64,000 bases of DNA from contig NC_067491.1 of the NCBI RefSeq assembly GCF_947179515.1, forward strand, positions 10,722,027 through 10,786,026, read 5' to 3'. Below the pieces are notes generated by a model that made no database searches, was not told where the DNA came from, and saw only the letters and a program-made list of their open reading frames with translations. Below are positions 11,491 through 22,019 of the stretch, in pieces. The number at the start of each line of letters is the position of its first letter. Position 1 is the stretch's first letter. Position numbers and translations under genes: made by a program. This DNA comes from Apodemus sylvaticus. Taxonomy: Eukaryota > Chordata > Mammalia > Rodentia > Muridae.

Positions 11491-12970
11491 GAATTCAGTC
11501 TTGAGCATGTGAGTCTCAGTCCCACTGAATACTGACTAACTCATGATGCTTTCTTTAACGAAGCTCCATCATTTGTTCAAATGTGTGTGAGGTGAGGCTG
11601 ATGGTTTCCTTAGTGATGTAGCTTTGGGAAGAGGCTTAAACCATGCTCACTGTATTCCAATAGGATCTCAGCTTTAGGGTGTATGGTTGTTGCCCATGGA
11701 AATCTGACTTGTAAAGGGCAAAGAAGTTACTGGACAGGTTTAAAAAAGGCTCCCTCCAAGGCTGAGGCCAGAGAATCTCAGATTTAAGACCTAGCTAGGC
11801 TGGAGAGTGAGCCTAAGGCTAGGCTGGGTACCTTAGTGGATCTGTTCTCAAAATAGAAAGAGAAAATAGGACATGGTTATCGACAGAGATGGACTTCTTC
11901 TTTGGCTTGCCTGAGGCTCAAGGTTTAATCCCCAGTCCCAGAAGAAGAAAGAAGCAAAGGACCTAAAATAATGATAAAATTTTCCCTTTGCTCAACCCTT
12001 TTAATAACAATCCCTATATATTTTCCCTTTCCAAATTTCAAGGTGAATTAATGTCGAAACATTCCCATCTCCCATCCTAAGACAAGGTCTTACGTGACCT
12101 TGCTTACATGATTTGTTTTTCCATATTTGTTGATGCATCTGCTGACAGAATCGATGAAAGTCATCAAGATAAGTGGCAGGGTGCTTTCTTTTTCTTCCCT
12201 CTGGATTGCATCATGGTGTACTTGTCAGACTTTAAATATATGATGGAAGATGGTGTAAACATGTTGGATGACAGCTCTCCGGAGACTAAATGGTCTGGGT
12301 ATGAAAGGTCACGGTCAAAAGTCTTTTGGACTCAAAGATATTTTAATAATGCAGGCAGTAACTGGAAATGAATCAATAGAACCTAAATGTCAGGACAGAA
12401 GAGGCTGAGAGGAGTGGCAACCGCATCCAAGTCACTTCCTGTCCATGCCTTTGCCGCCATCTTAGCCTTCCGGCTCTTAGCTACACCACAGCATCAGGGT
12501 TTTGATCTCATCATTCAGACCATGTCAAACATTTCAATAGATTATTTGTTATCTTTGAGATGAAACTGAAAGTATTTAGCTTGATGTCAAGATACCACAG
12601 TATGACACTCATAGTTTTGTGAGCATTACACAAGATAACGTAAATTGATTAATCTGATTATTGGCATCTTGTTGGTTTGTTCCTCGGGGGAAAGAAGTAA
12701 TACCCAGGGGGGACTCTCTGTTCTCAGAGGAGAAGGGGAGAGAATCTGTGGAGTGAGGAGGAGGTGGGGCTGAAATTGGGATATGAAGTGAATACTTTTT
12801 TTTTTAAAAAAAATGGAGATCACGGTTCTTACCTTCAAAGCAGAATTTGCCCCTTAGAGGGGGAGACAGATAAGCAAAACCCAGTCACAGATCAGTATGG
12901 TAAATTGTAATGTAAGTCAACTGAGCGGGCACCATGAAATTCAGGTCAAGGAGCTAGCTGCCTCCCAGGA
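11491..12970. other. No gene recognised
   Basis: Unique-looking sequence. A 'gccgccatctt' YY1-like motif lies near 12450 without other promoter signs. The longest open frame (12108-12371, 87 codons) shows no known domain. Confidence 0.45.
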
Positions 12971-12984
12971 ATTTTCTTTTCTTT

Positions 12985-13132
12985 CTTCTTTGGAGATAGC
13001 AACTTGCTAAGTAAATCCTGACTGGCCTATATCTCAGTACATAGAACTGAGGTGATCAGTTCTTATGGTGATCTTACTGCCTTTGTCTAATGAATGCTGG
13101 AATTACAGATGTGAGCCACCACACCTAGCCTT
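12985..13132 (-). mobile_element. Diverged B1-type SINE fragment
   Basis: Ends with the antisense B1 3' sequence 'gctggaattacagatgtgag' followed by 'ccaccacacctagcc'. The preceding 100 bp is only loosely B1-like. Confidence 0.5.
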
Positions 13133-14389
13133 TTGGTATTTTAGCTAAGCCTTCTGTGTTAGACTGGTGTAATTATCTTACGTCTCATATGCTTTCCCAT
13201 CTTTCTGATTCAAATCACACCTTTGTCATGTTCAACTTCGACATTTTCTGTTCATTCATTTAGCCCACAGAGATGAACAGTGCACAGCATGGTGGAACAT
13301 GTGTGTTCTCCATTGCTAATAATGAAAGCATAGCCTACCCAACCCCAAGCCATAGCTGATAGTATTGCTTTTTCTAGCCCTGCTTGCCCTTCCTCACCTC
13401 TTCCATCTCAAGATCTCTTTCTTTGTGAGTTCTGACAGAATGCTTGTCAAAACTGATGCAGTGATCAGAGGACCAATCAGAATTTTCTGGTTTACAAAAC
13501 CCAAAATCATTAGGGAAGGCATTCTTTTCTATCAATATATGTAAAACTGGGCAGACAACAGATGGCGTACAGTTGGAGAAATCATGTGTTTCAAAAGAAG
13601 TATTGTTTAGCACAGGTCTTTCTGTAGCTTTTCAGGATTAGGAGGAGGAGGCACTTATTTGAATAAAGTTAAGGAAAATAGGTGACTGTCGTTAAGACTG
13701 GAAAAAGAATTTTCTGGTGTTTTACATTAATGGTAATGCAAATACTAGGGGAAATAAATAAATCTCTTGCATTATTTTTAAATGTTTGCTCTTGTTCAGT
13801 TAGTTGAGTGATGGATGGGCAATATTGATGAGTCTTAGCCTTCTTGCCCTGTTAAATTAGGAGAAGGAATTAACAACTCCGGTTTGCTTTCAAGTTCACA
13901 ATTTCTTTGTCTTTAAATCTTGGCATAGATTTTGAAGAATAGGTTAAAGTTCTTTTATGTTTTCTTCCTTATGTTATCTCAGAGAACGGCAAGGAGGCCA
14001 CAGTAGAGAGTGAAGACGGTGAGGGGTGAAAGGTGAGAGCCCCACCAGCAAGAGAGTTGAAATACCCTCTTGGGGCTTCTTTCTTCCTATTGTCAGATCT
14101 CATAAAATGTTGGCTTCTGTTTTTAACCTTTTATATAGGATCTATATATTGAAAAATTGATGTCTAAACTGTGGGATTGTATAGCAGACCTCCAATCTCT
14201 TCTACCCTCTGAGTGTATTTCTCAGTGAAATATATTGAGTGAAAACCCTTTAAAAATGAATTTATTTCTTTTTTAAAAAATAGCTTGTTTTTTCAGAGTT
14301 TCATACACATATTCCTTGCTGGTCATACATACCCTGATACCCTTCTTTCCCTTCTATCTCCCCTCAACAGATCACACTCACACAATGGT
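13133..14389. other. No gene recognised
   Basis: About 1.25 kb of AT-rich sequence without a recognised repeat, apart from a possible L1-like C-rich patch at about 14335-14380. Confidence 0.45.
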
Positions 14390-14394
14390 ATCTC

Positions 14395-14718
14395 TGTGAA
14401 GGTTTATATATGCTTGACCTAGAGAGTGACACTATTTGGAGGTATGGCCTTGTTGGAGTAGTTGTGTCACTGTGGGCGTGGGCTTAAGACCCTCATCCTA
14501 ACTGCCTGGAGGTCAATCTTCTCTTAGAGGCCTGCAGATGAAGATGTAGACCTCAGTTCCTCCTGCACCATGCCTGCCTGGAAGCTGCCATGCTCCTGCC
14601 TTGATGATACTGGACTGAACCTCTGAACCTATAAGCCAGTCTCAATTAAATGTTGTCTTTATAAGAGTTACCTTGGTCATGGTATCTTATCAACAGCAGT
14701 AAAACCCTAACTAAGATA
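14395..14718 (+). mobile_element. MT (MaLR) solo LTR with 5-bp TSD
   Basis: A 324-bp sense MT LTR with 'tatatgcttgacctag', 'ggtatggccttgttggag', 'gatgaagatgtaga', 'ctccttgatgat'-type and 'ctgaacctctgaacctataa' blocks, and polyadenylation region 'aattaaatgttg'. It ends 'aaccctaactaagata'. The pentamer atctc flanks it at 14390-14394 and 14719-14723, so both ends are intact. Confidence 0.93.
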
Positions 14719-14752
14719 ATCTCTTTACTTGTTTTTTTTCTGGCATTTTATT

Positions 14753-14780
14753 GGTGTGTGTGTGTGTGTGTGCATGTGTA
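14753..14780. repeat. (TG)n microsatellite
   Basis: About ten TG units, then TGCATGTG. Confidence 0.9.
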
Positions 14781-15284
14781 ATATTGATTTTAACCAGGGT
14801 CTCTCATGTAGGCAGGGGTGTGACCTCACTGGAACATGGTTAACTCTCACGAACAGCTACACTACTGGTGATGACTCCCTCCCACCTGGTAGCCATCAAC
14901 TGCCAGAGAAGGCCTGGGACCTGTGAATCCCTCTACCATCCATGGTTGAGATATTGATAGGTCCAGATGTGTAGGCCTTGTGAAGACAACTGTCGCTGTG
15001 GGGGTTCCTGAGTGCAATGGTCATGTCATGCCCAGGAGACAGTGTTTCGTTACCCCTCCCCCATCACCTGGTTCTTTCTTTCTTCATTTTCCTTCTTCCA
15101 GGATGTTCCTCAAGACTTGGGAAGGGTGATGCAGGTGTTATCTCAGGAGCTGAGCACTTACCAATCATTCACTCTCAGCACTTCGATCAGCTAAGTGTTT
15201 GCATTCCTTATTGTTTGCTGTAGAAACAAACCTTTATGGCCAGGGCCAAGGGCAGAACTACTCTATGGGCATAAACATAAGTAT
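14781..15284. other. No gene recognised
   Basis: Roughly 500 bp of mixed sequence with no domain-bearing open frame. Confidence 0.45.
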
Positions 15285-15660
15285 TTTTTTCTTTCTTTCA
15301 TTTTTTTTTAGATATTTTCTTCATTTACATTTCAAATGTTATCCCCTTTCTAGTTTCCCCTCTGAAAACCCCCTATCCCATGCTTCCCTCCCCCTGCTCA
15401 CCAATCCACCCACTTCTGCTTCCCTGTCCTGGCATTCCCCTATCTTGGGGCATCGAGCCTTCTCAGGGCCAAGGGCATCCCTCCCTTTGTTGTCCAACAA
15501 GGCCATCCTCTGCTGCATGCACAGCTGGAGCCATGGGTCCCTCCATGTGTACTCTTTGGTTGGTACTTTAGTCCCTGGGAGCTCTGGGGTTACTGATTGG
15601 TTCATAATGTTGTTCCTCCTATGAGGCTGATGGCTCCTTCAGCTCTTTGGGTCCTTTCTT
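15285..15660 (-). mobile_element. L1 3'UTR, 5'-truncated
   Basis: T-rich antisense poly(A) at 15285-15312, then 'tatttacatttcaaatg'-type sequence ('atttacatttcaaatgttat'), a C-rich polypurine-tract complement, and the conserved 'ttggttcataatgttgttcc' block. It lacks ORF2. It is a typical truncated insertion, related to the sense copy at 18993-19399. Confidence 0.87.
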
Positions 15661-15959
15661 GGTTTGTCAACACATCAAAACATGTCATAAGAGGTAGGTT
15701 CACTCCTAGGGCTTATACCAACTTAATGCTAGTATGAATGGAATTTTCCAAAAAAAACCAAACCAAAACAAAACCATACCTTTGATAAAGAGTGGGACTG
15801 GAGTTTTGGAATTGTGAAGAGTTAGAAAGCTGAAGGACCTGGGCTAAATAATGGGTTATCTTAGGTCCCTTTATAACCTCATGAGAATCCCCATGTCTGA
15901 TGTAAGGTCTTCATGACCACCAATCACATGAAACCCTTTGGGATGTGCTAACTGACCAC

Positions 15960-16442
15960 AAGCCTCCACCAACCCAAATGCTGAGACGGTCATGAGATTG
16001 TAACTGAAACCAACAGCACAAATGACCTTGTTTCTCTGTAACCCCTACCTGATGTTCCCACCGATATTTTTGAAAAAGTGCTTTGATTTGTGTTTTCCTT
16101 TTGTTCTATAACTATAAAAACTTTGTGAAACTGTTAACACATTAAAACGTGGTATTTGAGGATGTCTTCGTTAGGGATTTACTGCTGTGAACAGACACTA
16201 TGACCAAGGCAACTCTTATAAGGACAACATTTAATTGGGGCTGGCTTACAGGTTCCCAGGTTCAGTCCATTATCATCAAGGTGGGAACATGGCAGCATCC
16301 AGGCGGGCATGGTGCAGGAGGGGGTAGGGATAACCTGATTACGTATCCCTAGGCAAAGCTCACTCATATTTGGCTCCAGAATAAATAATCTTTCGCTCCC
16401 TTTGAGGTGAGTTCTGTGTTTTTGTGTCGACACCAGCTTTTT
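15960..16442 (+). mobile_element. ERV LTR-like unit interrupted by an MT LTR
   Basis: Upstream part has a TATA-like 'actataaaaac' at 16111 followed by 'tttgtgaaactgttaaca' and 'acgtggtatttgagg'. Downstream of the MT insertion it resumes with an AATAAA at 16380-16385 and a GT-rich segment ending 'ttgtgtcgacacc'. TATA, AATAAA and a GT-rich element in this order are typical of a rodent gammaretrovirus-like or ERVK LTR. The left edge and exact family are unknown. Confidence 0.48.
16163..16322 (-). mobile_element. MT (MaLR) LTR fragment nested in the LTR-like unit
   Basis: Antisense MT beginning 'tgtcttcgttaggg', with 'gaacagacactatgacca' and 'ggcgggcatggtgcaggagg'. It then stops abruptly after 160 of about 330 bp. 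The remaining half is missing, so the element was truncated or partly deleted after insertion. Confidence 0.8.
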
Positions 16443-16716
16443 AAATTAAAATGCCAACGAATGGAACATTATTCCTGGAGGTCGAAAGCTCTCTGTGATA
16501 AATTTAAACCAATGGAAACAGTCCAAAGACCTAGTCACCCACAGCTGCATTCATCTACGCCGTCTTAGTTTTCAAAGCCACTAGCACATGGAAATGCACC
16601 CACCCCATTTTCTTTCCTGTAGTGAACTGGGCACCTCCTAGCCTTGGGTAGATTTTAGTTGCTGGAAAGATCTTTTCATTAGAGGAGGGGGGTCACCTGA
16701 TGGAGATGCTCATTTG
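16443..16716. other. No gene recognised
   Basis: Short unique-looking gap. Confidence 0.5.
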
Positions 16717-16840
16717 GGTGTGTGTGCGTGCGTGTGCATGTGCGTGCACGTGCGTGTGTGTGTGTGTGTGTGTGTGAACGTGTGTGTGTGTGTGTGTGTG
16801 TGTGTGAACGTATGTGTGTTTGTGTGTGTGTGTGTGTTCT
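16717..16840. repeat. (TG)n microsatellite, interrupted
   Basis: Long TG array with CG- and AA-containing interruptions. 'gtgtgaacg' recurs at 16772 and 16802, suggesting internal expansion of a 30-bp unit. Confidence 0.93.
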
Positions 16841-17087
16841 CTGTATTTCTTCTAGGTCAGTTCTAAGCCCTGGAAATCAAATTGTCTACTTTTGTGTTTT
16901 GGAGAGCAGCCGCAAGTACTTTCTCAGCTGTCACTTCAGTACAGGCTGATTCATCTTGTTCTCAGATGTTATGCAAAACAGATCAGCCTTTTAATCTGCT
17001 TGATGCAAAGCTTATTTGCCATGCATTTTCTGCCTTTTGATCTGTCTCTGCCTTGCTATTTCTCAGTATGAGAAAGATCCAGGGCCT
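16841..17087. other. No gene recognised
   Basis: Unique-looking gap. Confidence 0.5.
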
Positions 17088-17225
17088 GCCCAGTGGCCCT
17101 ACGGGTAAAGGCGCTTGCCACCAAGTCTGACAGTATGAGTGTGTGCTCTGGAGTTGAAAGAGAGAAACAAGTTTTTGCAAATACATGAATATTCTTTTAA
17201 AAATTCTTTATAAATAAATAAAAAC
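17088..17225 (+). mobile_element. B3-like SINE fragment
   Basis: Contains 'gggtaaaggcgcttgccacc' followed by 'aagtctgac', as in the B3/B4 head. It then degenerates into an A-rich tail with TAAA units at 17208-17224. Confidence 0.6.
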
Positions 17226-17529
17226 TGTCACAGAAGGGAGCGCAAATTTAAAGGTGCCCAGCCTTGCAAAAGCCTGGGATCCCTGCACGTGAGCATACCA
17301 CAAGTCTGGTGCTTCTCTAAGTGAGCGACATGCATCAAGAGAACACATCTCATCCTTGGATTCTCATACTTGTTGTCTTTAATGTCATGAGTGGCTTTTC
17401 TACCTACTGCAACTGGACCACTTACACACAGTGCCATTTTAATGTCATGGATAGCTTTCCTTCTTAACACTTTTTACAGCTTAAATTTTATACATTCATA
17501 TAAACATTTAACATATTGTCTTCTCATTG
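17226..17529. other. No gene recognised
   Basis: About 300 bp with an imperfect repeat of 'atgtcatg' and 'gcttttcta/gctttccttc' segments (17383 and 17443). No coding signal. Confidence 0.45.
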
Positions 17530-17534
17530 AATTA

Positions 17535-17645
17535 GGGTAGTGCATGCTTGTAGTCTCAGTATCCAGGAGGCTGAGAGATGAGGATCAAGACTTCAAAGCC
17601 AGCCTGGGCCACATAGTGATACCCTGCCTCACAATTAAAAAGAAG
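17535..17645 (+). mobile_element. Old B1-type SINE
   Basis: Sense B1-like order: 'gtgcatgcttgtagtctcag', 'ccaggaggctgagagatgag', 'aagccagcctgggccacata' and 'accctgcctc', then an A-rich tail. Divergence suggests an early B1/PB1 copy. Confidence 0.7.
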
Positions 17646-17767
17646 AGAAGGCATGTCTAGCTAACTGGCTCTTCTCTGCATTCCTGGTATGTAGTCCAGT
17701 GCCTGTATACAGTAGGCAATAATAGTTACTTGATGGATTTTTCCATAAATGTATTGATGAATTGGGA

Positions 17768-18092
17768 GAGCTTCTCCTTCTCCTCTTTCTCCTTCTCCTC
17801 CTTCTCCTTTTCCTCTTCTCTTCTTCCTCCTCCACCTCCTCCTCCTTTTTCCTTCTTCCTCCTCTTCCTTCTTCTTCCTCCTTCTCCTCTTCCTCTTCCT
17901 CTTCCTCCTCCTCCTCCCTTCTCCTTCCTTCTCCTCTTTCTCCTTCTCCTCCTTCTCCTTTTCCTCTTCTCTTCCTCCTCCACCTCCTCCTCCCTCTTCC
18001 TCCTTCTTCTTTCTTCTTCCTCCTCCTTCTCCTCTTCCTCTTCCTCTTCTTCCTCCTCCTTCCTCTTCCTTCCTCCTCCTCCCCCTCATCTT
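17768..18092. repeat. 325-bp polypyrimidine tract (CTT/CTC)
   Basis: Plus strand is nearly pure C/T built from CTCCTT and TCTTCC units, with internal higher-order repeats (a block at about 17775-17840 recurs at about 17935-17995). The complementary strand yields long Glu/Arg-rich false reading frames. Such mirror-rich tracts can form triplex DNA. Confidence 0.93.
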
Positions 18093-18212
18093 GTTTTTGA
18101 CCATGGAATTGTTCTCAAAGATAGTTCTCACCAAGGAAAAACAAATTTCTGGGCTGGCTTTGAGGATCACAAGGGTATTCTTTATTGAGTTGCCTGTGTT
18201 CTTTCCTCTTAT

Positions 18213-18213
<1 letters not shown>

Positions 18214-18251
<38 letters not shown>

Positions 18252-18305
18252 AGAGAGAGAGACACAGAGAGAGACAGAGACAGAGAAAGAGACAGACAGA
18301 CAGAC
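18214..18305. repeat. (CA)n followed by (GA)n/CAGA
   Basis: About 17 CA units directly abut a GA/CAGA-rich segment. Confidence 0.93.
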
Positions 18306-18344
18306 ATGCAGGTAGTTGTACCTCTCCCTCCTGTGTACCCCTAC

Positions 18345-18439
18345 CCCAAACATGGGGAGGCAGAGGCAGGAGGATTGCGAGTTTGATGCAGCTGTATAGC
18401 ACATTTAAGTCTATCTTTGGGCTACCTGAGACATTGTCA

Positions 18440-18481
<42 letters not shown>
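18345..18481 (+). mobile_element. B1/B4-related SINE with 41-A tail
   Basis: 'ggcagaggcaggaggattgc' and 'gagtttgatgcagc' resemble B1/B4 right halves. The element ends in an unbroken A run at 18441-18481, unusually long and pure for such a diverged body. Confidence 0.6.
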
Positions 18482-18483
<2 letters not shown>

Positions 18484-18980
18484 AAGAAGAAAACAACCCT
18501 AAAACATAAAACAAAGAAAGGCTTCAAGAAGACATTATAAGATCAGACAACTTGAAACAAATCAGACACAGCTCATTAAGTGGCTTTTTTGTTCAGCTCA
18601 GTCACTTGTGTTAGTGTCTAGATGCATGACGATCTGGAGTAAGGATGGCTGTGGGGATGATAGGAGTGAGCCCATCACAGGCTGCCGCCCTATTCTGCTG
18701 TTTAGGGGTTAGCCCTGTAACCATGTGCAGATGACTCAGCCCCGTGAGGCCCCTTCTCAACTGGGACAGCATCTGTGCTCCGTGCCACTGCTGTGAACTG
18801 ATGTGTCCAAACATGGTACAAGCCTGTCTCATGCGGCGCTTGCCACTTATGTCCAAGAAGCCATGTGATGCTTGTATTTCCCTGCCTGTCGCTCACACAG
18901 TTTCTCTCTCTTTCTTTCCCTAATCCTCCCTTTGCTTTGCATATTCTCTGAGACATTTTTATTTCAGACCTTAAATTAAG
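18482..18980. other. No gene recognised
   Basis: About 500 bp with the reading-frame content expected by chance. Confidence 0.45.
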
Positions 18981-18992
18981 AACACAGAATCA

Positions 18993-19399
18993 CAGCCAAC
19001 CAATGGACTGAGCACAGGGCCCCCAATGGAGGAGCTAGAGAAAGACCCCAAGGAGCTGAAGGGGTTTGCAGTGCCATAGGAGGAACAACAATGTGAGTCA
19101 CCCAGTACCCCCTGAGCTCCGGGAACTAAACCATCAACCAAAGAGTACACATGGAGGGACCCATGGCTCCAGATGCATATGCAGCAGAGGATGGCCTTGT
19201 TGGACATCAAAGGGAGGAGAGGCCCTTGGTCTTGTGAAGGCTTGAGGTCCCAGTATAGGGGAATGCCAGGACAGGGAAGTGGGAGTGGATGGGTTGGTGA
19301 GCAGGGGGAGGTGGGATGGGATAGGGGGTTTTCAGAGGGGAAATGAGGAAAGGGGATAACATTTAAAATGTAAATAAAGAAAATATTTAACTAAAAAAA
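18993..19399 (+). mobile_element. L1 3'UTR, 5'-truncated, with poly(A)
   Basis: Sense L1 3' end: 'ccaaccaatggactgagcac', 'cccatggctcca', 'gaggatggccttgttggaca', a G-rich polypurine stretch, then 'aaatgtaaataaagaaaata' and A8. Candidate TSDs at 18981-18992 and 19400-19411 agree at 10 of 12 positions. It is the same subfamily as 15285-15660. Confidence 0.9.
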
Positions 19400-19507
19400 A
19401 ACATGGAATCATGCACCAGTGTGACTTGTCCCTAAATGCCTTTCAAACTAGTCCCTTGATTAAGCACAGGCATCAAGGGAAAGAAGGGCTCTTAGATAAG
19501 GTCTGAC

Positions 19508-19690
19508 CTGGGCTGGTGACGTAGCTCAGTTGGCTGGCATTCACGAAGCCCTGTGTTCCATCCCGGACCCCACAAATACTGGGTGTGCCGATGCAGGTCT
19601 GTGATCTCATTAATCCAATGTCATCATTGGCTACATAGTGCATTTTGAGGCCAGCCTGGGACAACCAGAGGCTCTGTCTTCAGACGAATA
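19508..19690 (+). mobile_element. B4 SINE
   Basis: ID-like head ('gacgtagctcagttggctgg', 'cgaagccctgtgttccatcc') fused to a B1-like right half ('ggccagcctgggacaaccag', 'gctctgtctt'). This tRNA-plus-7SL chimera defines B4. Confidence 0.83.
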
Positions 19691-19938
19691 AACAAACGAT
19701 AGCATATGCAAAACAACTGAAACCCTGACAAGTTGACAGTACACATCCCACACATGGATGAAGGCTTCTCAAGACAGAGCTGTGCGTGGGGGGCAGGGGG
19801 CGGGGAGACCTCTAAAACTGGTGTTTTCCACTGTTCACGGATAATATTCCGACCTACAGTTAAAGTTGAAATACAAAAGGGTATTTAGTACTTATTTGTT
19901 TATTTACTTTATGTGTGTGTGGAGGGCATGGGTTGGTG
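19691..19938. other. No gene recognised
   Basis: Short gap with a G-rich patch near 19786-19806. Confidence 0.5.
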
Positions 19939-20335
19939 TGTGCTGGCTGGTTTTGTGCCAACTTGACACAGGCTGAAGTTATCACAGAGAAAGGAGCCTC
20001 CCTTAAGGAAGTGCCTCCATGAGATCCAGCTGTAAGGCATTTTCTCAATTAGTGATCAAGGAGGAAGGGCCCCATTGTGGGTGGTGCCATCCCTGGACTG
20101 GTAGTCTTGGTTTCTATTAGAAAGCAAGCTGAGCAAGCCAGGGGAAGCAAGCCAGTAAGAAACATCCCTCTATAGCCTCTACATCAGTCCCTGCTTCCTG
20201 ACCTGCTTGAGTTCCAGTCCTGACTTCTTTTGGTGATGAACAGCAGTGTGGAAGTGTAAGCTCAATAAACCCTTTCCTCCCCAGCTTGCTTCTTGGTCAT
20301 GATGTTCGTGCAGGAATGGAAACCCTGACTAAGAC
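19939..20335 (+). mobile_element. ORR1 (MaLR) solo LTR
   Basis: A nearly full LTR of about 397 bp: 'ctggctggttttgtgccaac', 'gcctccatgagatccagctg', 'gtgggtggtgccatccctgg', 'gagcaagccaggggaagcaa', polyadenylation 'ctcaataaaccctttcctcc', and end 'aaccctgactaagac'. A GT microsatellite starts at its 3' edge and hides any TSD. Confidence 0.9.
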
Positions 20336-20362
20336 GGTGTGTGTGTGTGTGTGTGTGTGTGT
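20336..20362. repeat. (GT)n microsatellite
   Basis: About 13 GT units beginning at the ORR1 3' end. Confidence 0.92.
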
Positions 20363-20404
20363 ATGCTGTGCGCGGGTGCGCATATGAGCAAGTGCCCGTG
20401 CTCA

Positions 20405-20577
20405 AGTGCCCATTGGTGCCAGTGTGTGCGCAGGCGCACTACGGCACAGTGTAGTGGTCAGAGGGTAGCTTGCTGGCGTAGGTCTTTTCCTTTCACCGTG
20501 TGGGGTCCGGGCATTGAACTCGGATCATCAGGCTCCGTGGCAAGTACTCTTGTGGCTTCACCATCTTACCAGCCCCC
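20405..20577 (-). mobile_element. B3-type SINE (antisense)
   Basis: Antisense pattern 'ggtcagagggtagcttgctg', 'tgggg.ccgggcattgaact', 'catcaggctccgtggcaagt' and 'catcttaccagcccc'. Confidence 0.68.
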
Positions 20578-21545
20578 AAAGGAAACAAGACATTCAGAAA
20601 CAAGAAATACCAACTTTGAAAGCGTTTCCAGTGTTCCATTGACCCAATTTAGCAATCAATATTTTCAGCGTGTTCTGAGAACAGTCTACTTCACGCTCAC
20701 ATGTCTAACAACAGCAGCAGCAGCAGACCTATGAAACATATGAAATAAATCCTGAGGTTTTCAAGCCAATTCTTTCTTCTCATTCAAACATAAAGACATC
20801 GTGTTTTCATGAGAATCTATTATAAATAAAACACAAATAGCTACTGGACATGAAAGCCTCTGAGATTCTAAAAGCCATCAAAATGTCTGCAAGCAACATT
20901 GACAGATGCATCCACACACGGAAGGTCACCCGCTGCCTTGGCTGTGCACGGTAGAGTGCGCTAGGTCCTATGTGGATCCTTGTAACCCTAGTTCAGTCTC
21001 ATAATTTTTTTGGTCCAATAATTTCTATTTCTTTCAACATTTTCCTCATCATTGTTAGGAACTGAAATGACCCAAGGTCCAAGAAGCCTCGGGTGCCCCT
21101 TGTGACTTGTCCTGTGGTTTTAGAAGTTCCCTTTCCTATACCACCTTCCTCTTTACAGGGGATGGTTGGGAATCTTACGCTTAGTAAACTGGAGGTCCTT
21201 GTGGGAATGAGCACAGTGAAGGACTCCGTCTCAATGAAGGATCAGGACACACTTGGTAACTGGAGAAGATGGCTGCAGAAGAGACGTGATAGCAGCTGGA
21301 CAGTGAAGGAGTGACTGAGAGCATCTTCCACAGAGAGTGGGAGATGCTTCCACAAGGACAGCTCCAGTCCACCATGGACTGAGGACTCTAGCAGGCTGGA
21401 GAGAAGCTGAGCCTATCACAACAGTTAGAAAAAACGGTGTCTTGTTTTTTCTTACCAAGTCCATTGACTGTGATGAAAAATTGTGTGTTTCATAAATGTT
21501 ATTTAGGAAATTATGTGAAACTTAGTTCCCAAAAAGTACATCTGA
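20578..21545. other. No gene recognised
   Basis: Nearly 1 kb of unique-looking sequence with a short CAG run at 20711-20726. No domain-bearing open frame. Confidence 0.45.
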
Positions 21546-22005
21546 AGGAGAGGGAGCAGGAGTAGTAGATTGAGGAAGGAGAGGAGGAGGAAGAGGAGAA
21601 GGAAGAGGAGGAAGAGGAGGAGGAGAAAGAGGGGGAGAAAGAGAAGAAGGACAAGGAGGTGGAGGGAGAGGAGGAGGGAGGAAGAAGAAGAGAAGGAGGA
21701 GGAGAAAGGAAGGAGAAGGAGGGAGGAGGGGCAGGAGGAAGAGGAGAAAGAAGAGAAGGAGGGGGAGAAGGAGAAAGAGGAAGGAGGGGGAGGGAGCAGG
21801 AAGGAGGGGAGAAAGAGAAGTAGGACAAGGAGGAGGAGGGAGAAGAGGAGGGAGAGAAAGAAGGAGAGAAGGAGGAAGAGAAAGAGGAAGGAGAAGGAGA
21901 AGGAAGTAGGAGGAAGAGGAGGAGGAGGAAAAGGAGGAGAAAGAAGGGCAAGGAGGAGGGGGAAGAGAAGGAAGAGGAGGAGGAGTAAAGGAAGGAAAGG
22001 AGGAA
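21546..22005. repeat. 460-bp polypurine tract (GGA/GAA)
   Basis: Nearly pure A/G on the plus strand with embedded higher-order repeats (blocks around 'gacaaggaggtggaggg' near 21650 and 'gacaaggaggaggaggg' near 21824). It produces false frames of about 150-168 codons on both strands. Its strand bias is opposite to the tract at 17768-18092. Confidence 0.94.
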
Positions 22006-22019
22006 AATGTAAGGCATAG

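Noticed and set aside
16326..16355. Small hairpin (tagggata ... tatcccta) resembling a homing-endonuclease site start
   Set aside because: Only eight bases match and the rest differs; an 8-bp stem is expected by chance in 64 kb.
17661..18404. Open frame of 247 codons on the minus strand, Glu/Arg/Gly-rich
   Set aside because: It spans the polypyrimidine tract and a CA repeat; the composition is dictated by the repeat.
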